This document shows, one piece after another, positions 11,096 to 22,354 of a stretch of 64,000 bases of DNA. A model generated the notes under the pieces. It had not been told where the DNA came from. It searched no databases and worked only from the letters and a program-made list of their open reading frames with translations. This DNA is from Selaginella moellendorffii (Eukaryota; Streptophyta; Lycopodiopsida; Selaginellales; Selaginellaceae): positions 140,655 to 204,654 of the forward strand of contig NW_003314324.1 of NCBI RefSeq assembly GCF_000143415.4, in the 5' to 3' direction. Numbering within the stretch: the stretch's first letter is position 1; each line of letters starts with the position of its first letter. A program made the translations under genes and the position numbers.

Positions 11096-12728
11096 CTCTT
11101 TTTGGAATGATGGAAGACTATCAAAATTCTCTCATAGATGGGCTAAGATTTGTAGGAGGCATCAATGGATCTATAAGTGGTGCTAATTGTTCCTAATCCC
11201 TTTGTATAAAGCATTTCAGCCACTGTACATGCATAATTTCTTAAGGATTAGTTTGCTAAATATCATGTTAAACCTTATAAACTTGTAGTCCAATTTGCCG
11301 CAACACCCGATATAGACCTTTCCATTGAGCAAAGAACCCCTTGGATAAACCATATGTCGTAAAATGGGGAAAACGAACTAACACTAAGTCATCCACTTTA
11401 TACTCCATATGTGGATGATGATGGGAGTTGTAGTGTCATTGTTATCCCACTTGTATGTGGCCCAAATGTTTAGCAAACTTTGTTCGAACAAGTGGAAGAA
11501 TGTTTATTAAATATTGATCCTACAACCTAGCATTAGTAGCCCGCGACAATCGCGAAGGTAAACCCAAGTTTATTGATAGTATTAGATCATGACCATATAA
11601 AAGTTTATATAGTGATGCACCAACAAGTCTCTACACCCATGTGATATATGCATACCGAAGAGATGGCAAATAACCATTTTAATTTGAATGTTGAAAGTTC
11701 ACATACTTCACAATCATCCCTTTGAAGTTCTGAGCGAGCTAAACCATTTGACTATGGATGATAAGCACTCGTAAAAGTGTGGCATATCCCCAACTGAGAT
11801 ATCAAAATATAAAATGACTCAGCCATAAATGCAAGACCATTATTTGAAAGAATCCACTCTAGACAAGAATGCTAGAACATTAATTGATTGAGGAAGAAGT
11901 ATCTAATAGTAGTTACAAATACATTAGCAAAAGCATCGACTTCCATCTAACAAGTCAAATAGTCAAAAGCAATAATGACATACTCATTGCGAATAGTTAA
12001 TTATAGAAAAAGTCCCATCAAATCAAACACCACTAACTCAAACGGACAAGAAATTGCAATTGACTCTAACTGTCCCTTCACACCATGAGAGGGAGTATTA
12101 TAAGCTTGGCACCAAACATAGTTATGCACATATTAGATAACATCATATTGCACCTCCAGCTAATAAAAAAACTTGCACAACTTCTTGGTCACACAAAAAT
12201 GTCTCGAATATATACCTACCTAGAATAGGAGAATCATGATAAGCATGGAAAAACGTGGAATAAAGATTAAAAGCACCACCAACTGTATATGATCATTAAG
12301 TTCCATCCTTACAAAATAAACAAAACCATCCTCAAGGAGATATTAAGAATGTAAATGCCGAAATGGCAAATCATTAGCAAGTGATGTAGTATTTTCAAAC
12401 CCATCATAAACCTTCAAATCTATAGCTCAATCTTTTGAGCTTCAAAAGAAAGTAAATCCTACTCTGTATCTTATGGACATTGAATATCAAGTACCACAAC
12501 CGCCAATGGCACGGAATCTTCATCCAAAAAATCCATAAATGCTGAAATAATAAGGTCATCAGAAACATAAAAAGAGAGTGATGAAGGAAGAAGAGCTCAA
12601 GAAAGGGCATTAACATCAGCTATAGAACTCCTCGGGTGATGAACAACATCAAAATCATATATCTGAAACTTTAAAGTCCACCGAACAATAGTTCTTCCAT
12701 TTCAATAATGAAGTAAATACAATATGAT

Positions 12729-13874
12729 TGTAAGGAACCGACTCCTTGAGGTGTCGTAGGCTAAAGGATCCCCAAAAGCATGACCGAAATGACGAAGAGT
12801 TCATCAGATGGGACCGAGTTGAAGATCGAGTCCAAGACCGACTCTGAGACCGAGTTCGAGATAGAGTCTGGGATCAAGTTCGAGGCCGAATCGGAGACCG
12901 AGTTCGAGACCGAGTTCAAGACAAAGTCTGAGATCCAAATCGGGTCCGAGACCGAGTCTGAGGTCGAGTCCAAAGTCAAGTCCCAGATCAGGTCCGAGAT
13001 CGAGTCCGAGATCGAGTCCAAGACCGAGTCCGAAGTCAGATCCGAGATCGAGTCCGAGATCGAATTTTAGACTAAGTCCAAATACTAATACGGGTCAAGG
13101 GGTGAAAGCCCAAAGCGTGCATCCCCTAAGGGGGGGGGCGGGGGGGGGGCTGCAGGGGGTTCCAAAAGTATAGTAGGGATAGTGAGGTCCGGGAACCAGT
13201 CTTGAAGGAACTCTCCAGTGGTGCTTCCAAACTGACTTGAGGTTGAGACTGGGGCCGAGGGGCCTTGGGTGGGAGTGAGCATGGGCTTGGGTGGTGCCGG
13301 AGGGGCCACCCAGGGAAGTGCTCAAGAGCAGCTCCCACTCCCGAAAGGGAAACTGACGGCGGTGCTCCCGGCTCATGTGGAGTGGTGCCCCACTTGAGTA
13401 CCTTATGGCTTATTGGTCCTTGCCCTTCCTAGGGGCTTGGGCCTTCCCTTCGGGATGGAAGTTGGGGGGTAGAGGTACCCATACCAGGCCATTAGGCCAC
13501 GGTGTTTCGCCCCGATGTCCCAAAGCAAGTGTTGCACCCAAGGCTTGGGATTTAGAGGGTCCCATAATCAAGTCTTGTTGTACCAAGGGGTGTTAGGAAC
13601 ATGGAGGCTTGGTGTGCTTGGCTGCTTGTGCCTGCGGGGAGTGTAGCCGAACCTTAAGTCTAGTCTAACTTGGGGAGGGGGATTGGGAGAGATTTGGGAA
13701 TTTGTGGATGGATAGCTAATGCTCCGTTACTCGTGTAGTGAGTAGCTGAAACCAAGTAGGAGCTGGTACAATAGGCGGGAACCTTGGCGAAGGAACTTAG
13801 CACAAGCCAAGGCAGTGTTGGTCGGATAGACGAGGTAAACTGGCAAATTAGAAAAGAAAAATTTGTGGCTTACA
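12729..13874 (+). mobile_element. Solo LTR of the chromovirus family
   Basis: It starts TGTAAGG and ends CTTACA, and the 5-bp repeat ATGAT flanks it at 12724-12728 and 13875-13879. The sequence matches the LTR at 29323-30445 in the same orientation, including a six-base minisatellite, a poly-G tract and the shared LTR core. It sits inside the RNase H region of the antisense gypsy element. The exact target duplication with no internal region marks LTR-LTR recombination after insertion. Confidence 0.88.
12800..13075 (+). repeat. GAGTCC/GAGACC hexamer minisatellite in chromovirus LTR
   Basis: Degenerate tandem six-base units of GAGNCCGAGTTC type fill this part of the LTR. They leave both strands free of stops and create spurious Ser/Asp- or Glu-rich frames. 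The same array recurs at 29403-29655. Confidence 0.8.
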
Positions 13875-14587
13875 ATGATCACCTTTTAATAACATTTAAG
13901 AACCATGTAGATATGCATAAAATTTCTTGAAACCCCAAATTGTTACTAAACACTCCTTCTCTGTTGTGGAGTAGTTCACCTCTACTAGTTGTAATGTATG
14001 TTGATATATGCAATGGGATAGCGTTGATTAAGCACACTCGGGCTCTTTTGCATCAACACACTTCCAAAACTGATATAAGAAGCATCCATGCGCAAAATGA
14101 AAGGTTAAATATAGTCAGGACATGCTAAAATTGGAGGAGTCATTAATAGCTCTTTGAGATCCATAAGCACCTACTCATAGTATATAGACTAGATGAAAAA
14201 TGATGTTGACAACTTTAGTAACACTTACAACGGTGTAGTGCAATAAAAAAGATGATCAACAAAATAACTGAGATATTGCACCTTTCCCAAGAAGCACTAC
14301 ATATCATTCACACATTTCGGAGTAGGGAACCTTAGAACAGAGATAAATTTTTTAGGATCAACTTGCAAACCTATGAGAAATATAGTACCCGAAATAAGTT
14401 GTGTCCTTGGATCTAAACACACATTTCAACCATTTCACCTCTAAATCAACTTCCTGTAGCCGATTTAACACTTAGAACATCACGGATGTGTTTCTCCCAT
14501 GTCCCCTCTAAATTGATCAAGGCGTCATCAATGAAGTCAAGTATCACCTTTGGCATATCACAAAGAACTTTGTCCATCATCCGCTAG

Positions 14588-15253
14588 TGTAAGCTCTTGA
14601 GTTTGAACTTCCCGAGAGGTCATCCAGCCTAGTACTATTCAAACCCAATGACGCTTAACCCTAAATATCCCAAGACCCTTAACCAATTGGAAAAAGGGGG
14701 TGCACTCTTGTTTATGGGCCCCTTCCCTTTATATTTGAACTCTATAAATTGTCTCTCAAATTGTTCTTACAATCCACCACGCTTCCTTGCAAGTTCACGC
14801 CCTTTTCCTGTATATTTGAACCCTATGGATTGCCTCTCAAGTCATTCTTTTTGGTTGTTTATAATCCACCACGCTTCCCTGCAAGTTCACGCCCTCGTGA
14901 ATGGAAACTGAGAGTCGCTGGTTTCCCAAGAGCCCCGCTCTCTTGACACCCTACCCCTCGAGTTAAGCCCAGTAGGAGCAAATTGGACCAGCCAGATGTC
15001 CATCAATTTGTGGTGTGATTCCCCTAGCCAACTAACAGAGTCGAACTCGAGACCCCTTTAATACTAAATGTAAACTCTTGAGTTTGGACTTCCTGAGAAG
15101 TCACCCAACTCAATACTATTCAAACCCAAGGATGCTTAACCCCAAATATCCTAAGACCCTTAACCAATTGAAAAAGGGGGTGCACTCTTACCTTTCCTTG
15201 TATATTTGAATCCTATGGATCATTTCTCAAGTCGTTTTCTTTGGTTGTTTATA
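14588..15253 (-). mobile_element. TRIM retrotransposon, antisense copy
   Basis: Two direct repeats of about 185 bp (14588-14771 and 15069-15253) enclose a short non-coding interior. The whole matches the TRIM at 42005-42850 in reverse orientation. Flanks are GCTAG and GCTAA, a probable 5-bp target duplication with one change. The interior holds an extra partial LTR copy at about 14805-14865, next to a second copy of the neighbouring CACCACGCTTCC stretch, so it has been rearranged. It lies in the reverse transcriptase region of the antisense gypsy element. Confidence 0.8.
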
Positions 15254-16503
15254 GCTAAAAAGTTGTTAGAGCATTGTTCAAACCAAACAACATCACTAAG
15301 AACTCATACAAACCAAATGGTGTACGAAAAGCAGTCTTAAGAATATTTTCTTTAGCCATTGGTACTTGTTAGTACCTAGAAGTAAAATTTAATTTGGTGA
15401 ACTAACAACTTCTCTTTAGACGATCCAAGAGATCAGCAGTATGATGAAGAAGGTATACATCTAGGATCGTCACTTTGTTTAATAGATGATAGTTGATGTA
15501 GAAATGAATACTTCTATTAAACTTTATCACAAGATAAGGTTCATATGTTCAAGGACTCTACAACTTCCAAATAACTCCCTTTTCCAACATTTCTATAATG
15601 TTTACATGTAAAATTTTGATGTCTTTAGGTGACCGATGATAAAAAAGAACTTTGATTAGTCAAGCATCCCTAGTTAGAATAGGATGATGTGTTGCAATCT
15701 TAATCCCAGAGGATAGGTTAAATTCAAAGAGATCGACATACTCCTTTATAAGTAGGTCAACCACTATAACACAAAAACCATTAGGGGGATCAGAAAAGGA
15801 AAGAAAGGAATAAGATAGAAACTTAGGAGGAAGTAAAGGGAAGACAAAAGTGATGGAAGCAGAGGTAAAAGTAAAGGAATGAAAAGGTACAAAAATGAGA
15901 GGAATGGAAGAAATATTAAAAAGTATAGGACAAAGGGGAGAAACTTTAAAGTCACACAAGGCATGATTGTACCACAACTAATTCATACCAAGGATGAGGT
16001 CAAAAAATTGATTTGGCACCACTTGCAATGACTGCAACTCAAACTTCAGAGTGCTTACATGCACAATCAAGTCCACCTCATCCCATGGACATACGTGTGT
16101 ACATGGTGCCGAATGAACCTTTTGATAATACTCCTAAAAGAAAGATGGAGGGGTCACTACTTTATTTGGGCAAAGCCTTTCTATTACTCATGTGACTCCT
16201 TGTTTCTCAAATGCATCTTAGTGTCCAGACCTTTCATAGCAATAGCACTAACAGGATATTGTTGACACTAAGGTCTCCATCCTGGAAATGAAGGTTGCCA
16301 ATGTAGAAAATGCTAATAGCGTCGATAAGTGTGACTAACTTTATCACACGTCTAGCAATGGACATCACAGCCACGACCACGTCTTCGTCCTAGTCCTTGA
16401 ACTCGAGCAGCAACAATATCAACTTCCATTGGAACAGAACCATCTCCCACAGGAAGTAGAGTTGAAGGATGTGTAATAAAAAGTGGAAGAGGTAATGTCT
16501 CAT

Positions 16504-16683
16504 TGTAAGCTCTTAAATTTGGACTTCTCGGGAGGTCACCTAACTCAGTACTATTCAAACCCAAAAACGCTTAATCGTAAGTATCCTAAGACTCTTAACC
16601 GATTGGAAAAAGGGGTGCACTTTTATTCATAGGTTTTTTCCCTCTATATTTGAACCCCATGGATTGTCTCTCAAGTCGTTCTC
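16504..16683 (-). repeat. Truncated TRIM LTR
   Basis: It begins TGTAAGCTC like other TRIM LTR ends but breaks off before the final TTTAGTTGCTTACA. It then joins chromovirus gag directly. The break marks a deletion junction. Confidence 0.75.
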
Positions 16684-16686
16684 TCA

Positions 16687-17520
16687 ATCCCTCAGGCAGT
16701 TCCCAAGTACAAACCAAAGCCCCCACCAATCTTCAAGGGAGTGAATGACTATAAGGTGGTGGAGGATTGGTTTTACGATATGGAGGACTACTTCCGAGTG
16801 TTGTGGTTACCAAGCTCAGAGAAGGTCCCATGAGCAAAACTATACTTGGTAGATAATGCCAAGTCTTGGTGGAGAACGACAAAGGCCAACGAAGGACCGG
16901 TGGCCATTTGGGAAATGATGAAGGCGAGGATCCACACGACTTACATTCCTCTGAATGCTACTTTGCATCTAAGGGACGAGCTGAGTAGGCTGAAGCAGAC
17001 CAGAACCATTCAGGAGTATGTGAATGGGTTTATGGCAAAGAGGATACTTGTCACGGACATGGGGGATATGGATGCGTTCCATGCCTTCATATCAGGTTTG
17101 CAATCTTGGGCTCGTGGTGAGGTGATGCATTGGAACCCAACCAACTACAAAGAAGCATTGGATGCGGCCATCAAGGTGCATTTCAACGATAACCTACGAA
17201 AGGGAACACGGCGGGGTCGGGGTTCATGTTTAGCAAAGGGGCCAAACCAAGGGAAACGTATAGTAGAGGGAAATTCAAGAAGAGTTTCTCTAAGAATGAG
17301 TCCTTGGGGTTCCGGAAAGGCAAATCTGGTGGCCAGCGAGCGAGTACGTGGGGGAGTCAAGCAAAAAGAGACAAACCCACGGATAAGAAGGTCAAGTCAT
17401 ATAGCAGCATGGGAAATAACGTATGCTACAACTGCGGCAAAGCATGACACTTTTTGAGGGAATGTCCCTACCCGAAGAAAGCCAGAGCCAATATGGCCAT
17501 CAAGTTGGGTGAAGTCTAAA
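16687..17520 (+). pseudogene. Chromovirus gag remnant with zinc knuckle
   Basis: The start holds the usual gag block with a FKGVNDYKVVEDW-like stretch, then a retrotransposon gag domain at about 16846-17170, a basic linker, and a CCHC knuckle (CYNCGKA..HFLREC) at about 17422-17470 that is interrupted by TGA. Another stop lies at about 16830. The N-terminus is lost at the junction with the TRIM LTR. Confidence 0.85.
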
Positions 17521-17569
17521 TGAGGTATGTGATCTAGTCCCTAACCCAAAGTTACTCATTACACGAGCA

Positions 17570-17800
17570 ACTTTGGTAGAGAGTCATTCGCGACATCTAC
17601 TAGCCCTCCGAGGGAAGCTCGGAGGTAGCTTTGTTAAGATCTTTATTGACATGGGTGCTTCAGACAATTTTGTGGCTGCAGACATAGTCCGGCAAGCTGG
17701 ACTAATGGTGCAGCGGCTAGGCGAACCAACGACTATAGAGTTTGTTCAAGGTAGCCAAAGCACCGATGAGGTATTTCGATAAGCGAGAGTCGAAGTAAGG
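17570..17800 (+). pseudogene. Chromovirus aspartic protease remnant
   Basis: A retropepsin-like segment reads FIDMGASDNFV; Met replaces the usual Ser/Thr of the D-S/T-G-A active site. A TAA stop follows at about 17780. Confidence 0.75.
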
Positions 17801-18159
17801 ACATAGAAAGTAGACATGGATTTCACAGTGTTGGACATAGTGGGATTTGACGTGATCTTCAGAATGAATTGGTTCAATCGGTTCGTGGTAGCCCTACATG
17901 GACAAGGTTCTTAAGAACCTTGTGGTACTGGCGAATGCCCAGGGAAGAAGATTTAGGGTGGAGGCCCAGGATCTAAAGGTAGGGCAAAGCAAGGCCAAAG
18001 ATTCTTGCTTAAACCTGGTGTCCACGAGAGGACAACTCACTAAAGAAACTAAGGCAGCATTTTTGTGCTTACTCTCGGTGAAGAGTGACAAAAAGACAAG
18101 AACGGAAGAAGTACCTTTAGTGATCTAGTGGGTGTTGGACCAATTCCAGGATACCATGC

Positions 18160-19460
18160 TAGAGGAGTTACCAACGGGGTTGCCCCCCGCACGACCGATA
18201 GAACATAAGATTGAACTGGTCGAGGGTGCTAAAGCGGTGGTTTGTCCCCCCTATCATTTGAACAAAAAAAACTCAAGGAGCTCAAGTGCCAACTAAAGGA
18301 GTTGGTGGACAAAGGGTATGTTAGGTTGAGCAAGTCACCATATGGGGTGCCAGTGTTATTTGTGATAAAGAAAGATGGATCTATGCACATGTGCATAGAC
18401 TACCAATTGCTCATCAAGTATACAAAAAGAACAAGTACCCTTTGCCAAGGATTGAGGACCTGTTCAATAGGTTAGGAAAGGCAAAATACTTCTTGAGGAT
18501 TGACCTAAACTCAAGATACTACCAGATTAGGGTAGCAGAGAAAGATGTTAAGAAGACAATCTGTCGAATCAGGTATGGGAGCTTTGAGTTTCTGGTGATG
18601 CCCTTTGGGCTGTGCAATGCGCCAGCAACGTTTTCGGCGTTGATGAACGATATCTTTGTACCCTATCTAGATCACTTCGTGGTTGTCTATATCGATGACA
18701 TCCTGATCTATAGCGAGACACTAGAGGAGCATGTCGAACACTTGGCAAAGGTGTTTGAGAAACTAAGAGAACACAAACTGTATGCTAAAGAGAGCAAATG
18801 TTACTTTGCTCAATAAGAGGTAAAGTTTCTCGGGCATGTGGTGGGCCAGGACGGGCTCAAGGTGGACCCGGAGAAGGTCCAAGCGATCCAAGAATGGGAG
18901 CGACCATTGAATGTACATGAGCTAAGGGCATTCTTGGGGCTATGCAATTACTACCGAAAGTTTATCAGACATTATTTGAGAGTAGCCCTACCTTTAACGG
19001 ACCAAACGGGAAAAGGGAAGATGGTATGGACAGTGGAATGCGAGGCGGCATTCGTCCACCTCAAAGGGAAGTTGAGGAAGGCTCCCGTGTTGGCATTACC
19101 AGACTTTGGTAAGGACTTTGAGGTAGAAACGGATGCTTCGGACGTTGCATTGGGTGCAGTTTTGAAGCAAGATAACCATCTAGTAGCATTCTTCTTGAAG
19201 AAGTTAGACAAGGCTCAATAGAAGTGGCCTGCCCACGAGAAGGAATTGTTTGTGGTGGTCAAGGCACTCAAGGAATGGCGACACTACCATGGGAGACACT
19301 TCAAGGTTTACACGGACAATGTGGCAACGAAACACTTCTTGTCACAGCCCGACCTGAGAGGGAAACAGGGTCGGTGGGCCAATGCCTTGGCCGAGTTTGA
19401 TTGCGAGATTTTGTACAAGCCTGGGAAGAGCAATATCGTGGCGGATGCGCTAAGTTGAAA
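18160..19460 (+). pseudogene. Chromovirus reverse transcriptase and RNase H remnant
   Basis: The segment reads through fingers ([16 protein letters not shown]), palm with an intact YIDD at about 18688-18700, LGH(V)V thumb start, and an RNase H with TDAS and a final NIVADALS. It is broken by a frame change near 18400 and by stops at about 18816 (TAA), 19219 (TAG) and 19456 (TGA). Each break sits in otherwise well-kept sequence, so decay is moderate. Confidence 0.88.
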
Positions 19461-20477
19461 AGCGAGCTTGAGGTTGGCGATATCCAGGGCGACAGCAACC
19501 TTTTGGGACGATGTGCGGACAGCATATGAAAACGATGGTTTAGCACAAGAAGTGTTGCTGAGGAATCTAGAGGCACGGGAAGCTCACCAGAGAAGTGAGC
19601 TGCCAACGGAAGAGAAAACGGGCTATGCAGAACGCAACGGACTCATCTATTACAAACAAATGAAGGTGTATGTTCCAGAAGGGGAACTAAGGAAGGTAGC
19701 TTTAGAAGAGTGTTATGATGGACCTCTTGTGGGACACGACGGAGTGCTCAAGACGATGGGCTTACTCAAGAGGAAGTATCACTGGCTAGATATGGCTAAG
19801 GACGTCCAAGACTATGTAAAGACATGTCTAACATGTCAGCAGGTAAAAGCTGTGATTAAGGCTAGTGGGGGCTTGTTGCAAAGCATCCCAATTCCGGATC
19901 GTCTGTGGAAATGTCTTATGATGGACTTTATTATGGGACCCCCCCCCCCCCCCCCCCAAGCGAGGGGTTCGATGCGATATTCGTGGTGGTGGACCAATTT
20001 TCGAAGATGGCACATTTCATACCCACCACAACGGAAGTGGATGTGGAAGGTGTGGCAAAGCTGTTCTTTGAACAAGTGGTTTGAGTGCGGGGAAGGCCAG
20101 AAGAGATTATTTCAGATCGAGATAAGATCTTCACTAGTAGATTCTGGAGAACTCTCCTAGAATAGTATCGCACCAAGTTGAAATTCAGCACCACCTATCA
20201 CCCACAGACAGGTATTGGGTATTAAGTCAAGTTTGATGGCACTAACACTTCTTGACAGATGGATAAATAGAAAGGGTGAATAGGTAGCTGGAGGATTATT
20301 TGCGATGCTATGTCTCGGGAGACTAGACCGATTGGGTAAGTCATTTGGGACTTGCGGAAATGTGTTATAACAACTCACCACATTCGAGTATCGGGGTGAG
20401 TCCATGGGAAGTCATCAATGGGCGAGCTATTGAAGGTCCTGTAGAACTCGGCGTGGCCGAGTATCACGGAGAGTTAC
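19461..20477 (+). pseudogene. Chromovirus integrase, N-terminal and core part
   Basis: The HHCC zinc finger (ending CLTCQQ) lies at about 19720-19850, followed by the catalytic core start. A run of 17 C at about 19940-19957 shifts the frame, and core motifs such as [12 protein letters not shown] and ISDRDKIFTS continue in another frame with several stops. LARD-A interrupts it at 20478 after the sequence GTTAC. Confidence 0.85.
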
Positions 20478-20708
20478 TGTGAGACACAAAATCCCTAGGC
20501 CCCAAAGTGGAGCCGGAAAGGGTGCCACGTGGTAGTGGCTGAAGCGAGAGCCAAACGAGCGTAACACGTTTGGACCAAAAGCTCAGACTTGAAAAGTCAA
20601 GAGCGGGAGTGGAACTCCAAAAGAAGTGCTCAAGGAACGAGCACGAAGCGAGCAAAAAGCGAGGCTCCAAAAAGGGACCCAAAAGGACCAACACATGACA
20701 CGTGGAAG

Positions 20709-21340
20709 TGTCCGAGATGGACTCAAGTTGGAGTCCGAAGTGGAGTCCGAGATGGACTCGAGTTGGAGTCCAAAGTGGAGTCCGAGATGGACTCGAGTTG
20801 GAGTCCGAAGTGGAGTCCGAGATGGACTCGAGTTGGAGTCCGAAGTGGAGTCCGAGATGGACCCGAGTTGGAGTCCGAAGTGGAGTCCGAGATGGACCCG
20901 AGATGGAGTCCGAGGTGGACCCAAGATGGACCCGAAATGGAGTCCGAGATGGAGTCCGAGGTGGACCCGAGATGGACCCGAAATGGAGTCCAAGATGGAG
21001 TCCGAGATGGACCCGAGATGGAGTCCGAGATGGACCCGAAATGGAGTCCGAGGTGGACCCGAGATGGACCCGAAATGGAGTCCGAGATGGAGTCCGAGAT
21101 GGACCCGAGATGGACCCGAAATGGACCCGAAATGGAGTCCAAGATGGACCCGAGATGGAGTCCGAGATGGACCCGAGATGGAGTCCGAGATGGAGTCCGA
21201 AGTCGAGACCGAGACCGGGACCGAGACCGAGACCGAGACCGAGATCGGGACCGAGAACGAGACCGAGGCCAAGGCCGAGACCGAGCCCGAGCCCGAGTCC
21301 GAGTCCGAGTCCGAGTCCGAGTCCGAGTTCGAGTCTGAGA
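20709..21340 (+). repeat. GAGATGGA/GAGTCCGA minisatellite in LARD-A 5' LTR
   Basis: Interleaved units GAGATGGACTCGAGTTG, GAGTCCGAAGTG and GAGATGGACCC pass into six-base GAGACC and GAGTCC units near the end. The array leaves several frames open on both strands. Confidence 0.9.
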
Positions 21341-21609
21341 GGGTGAAAGCCCAAAGCGTTCATCTCCCAGACCCTGGGGGGTTTGGTGAGCTCCAAAAGT
21401 ATAGTAGGGGGGAGGACTGCAGTGGAGCCAGTTTGGCCAGGAAAGGCCAGTTTGGCCCAGGAAGGCCAGACCCAGTGTTGGGTGATGAGCTGCCCACTGG
21501 GAAGTCCAAGACTAGAGTGAACACAGACTGACAAGTGGGGTAGCTTGGTGAAGTGTTCAAGAGCCGGCTCTAGTTCCCCCGGGAGATCGACTGGCCGATG
21601 CTCCCAGTC

Positions 21610-21709
21610 NNNNNNNNNNNNNNNNNNNNNNNNNNNNNNNNNNNNNNNNNNNNNNNNNNNNNNNNNNNNNNNNNNNNNNNNNNNNNNNNNNNNNNNNNNN
21701 NNNNNNNNN
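21610..21709. other. Assembly gap (100 N)
   Basis: A run of exactly 100 N lies inside the LARD-A 5' LTR. Confidence 1.
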
Positions 21710-22342
21710 GAGAGTACCCAGGTGGCTCGCGTAAGGCCACGGTGTTCCGAAAGGTTGTCCCAAAGGCCCAGACTGTGGAAAGGAAGAGGAGCAGTCCTCT
21801 GGGGTAGTGACCAAGGACACAGTCGTGTGGTGAGGAAGTCCCAGAGGACCATGGGACTTAGTGGTCGGGCCTGTGGGTCTCGATCCAGTGGCAGTGTTGG
21901 CAAACACGGCCAGGGGCAGAAAGGGACTTAGTGGGGACTGACAGAGGGATATTGGGGAAGGCTATTCCCCTTGTCGGTGGGCATCCTAAGGATGCTAAGG
22001 AGTGGATCTGAGATGACCACTCACGGATGGTTTGCCTAGTCTTGGAGGGCCAAGACGGTGATGCAAGTGGTGTTGGACCACCAGTGTGACTAAGGTAAAT
22101 GGGCATGGCCTTAGCGTAACGGGCCGGTACGTTGGTGATACCTTGGGGTGTCGATCATGGGATCGGACACGTGGAGCACTTGGACCAAGTGCTAAGGTTG
22201 AGTGGCATGGATGCCATTCTCGGGGCTAGCAAGCCCCAAGTCCTGAGTTGGACTTATGGAGGTTGTCAATGAGACTCCTCCAAGTGGTCAGAGGTGTGGT
22301 TAAGTGACTAAAGTAAAATGCAAAATTTAGTCGCTTACAACT

Positions 22343-22354
22343 TGGTATCGGAGC
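22343..22354 (+). promoter_or_regulatory. LARD-A primer binding site
   Basis: TGGTATCGGAGC lies three bases after the LTR. It differs by one base from TGGTATCAGAGC, the usual plant site complementary to the 3' end of initiator Met-tRNA. Confidence 0.8.

Larger units (their letters stand above)
11250..16503 (-). mobile_element. Decayed antisense Ty3/gypsy retrotransposon
   Basis: Read on the minus strand, high to low coordinate, pieces come in Ty3/gypsy order. A gag zinc-knuckle-like region lies at about 16270-16500. Reverse transcriptase N-terminal half (INYHLLNKVTILDVY-like) lies at 15350-15560. The C-terminal half, with FIDD in place of YxDD, lies at 14290-14587. RNase H start is at about 13940-14170, RNase H end (YDFDVVHHPRSS-like) at 12600-12712, and the integrase tail at about 11283-11420. 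All are riddled with stops. A solo LTR and a TRIM split it. No LTR of its own was identified. It is among the oldest elements in the window. Confidence 0.75.
20478..22339 (+). repeat. LARD-A 5' LTR
   Basis: It holds a minisatellite, the shared LTR core at about 21341-21407, ACGTGG boxes and an assembly gap at 21610-21709. In the 3' LTR the matching stretch is about 95 bp, so the 100 N stand for a nearly equal length. Confidence 0.92.

Noticed and set aside
12404-12616. 70-codon minus frame
   Set aside because: It is a stop-free remnant within the decayed antisense gypsy element, not a separate gene.
20709-21340. Regular repeats resembling a CRISPR array
   Set aside because: Units are 6-17 bp, contiguous, and without unique spacers, and they lie in a plant LTR.
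20464-21903. Long minus and plus frames of 200-480 codons rich in Ser/Gly/Leu or Arg/Trp/Glu (also 26347-27571 and 32072-32821)
   Set aside because: They come from LTR minisatellites whose units lack stops in most frames. One even crosses the N gap. No domain or start context supports them.
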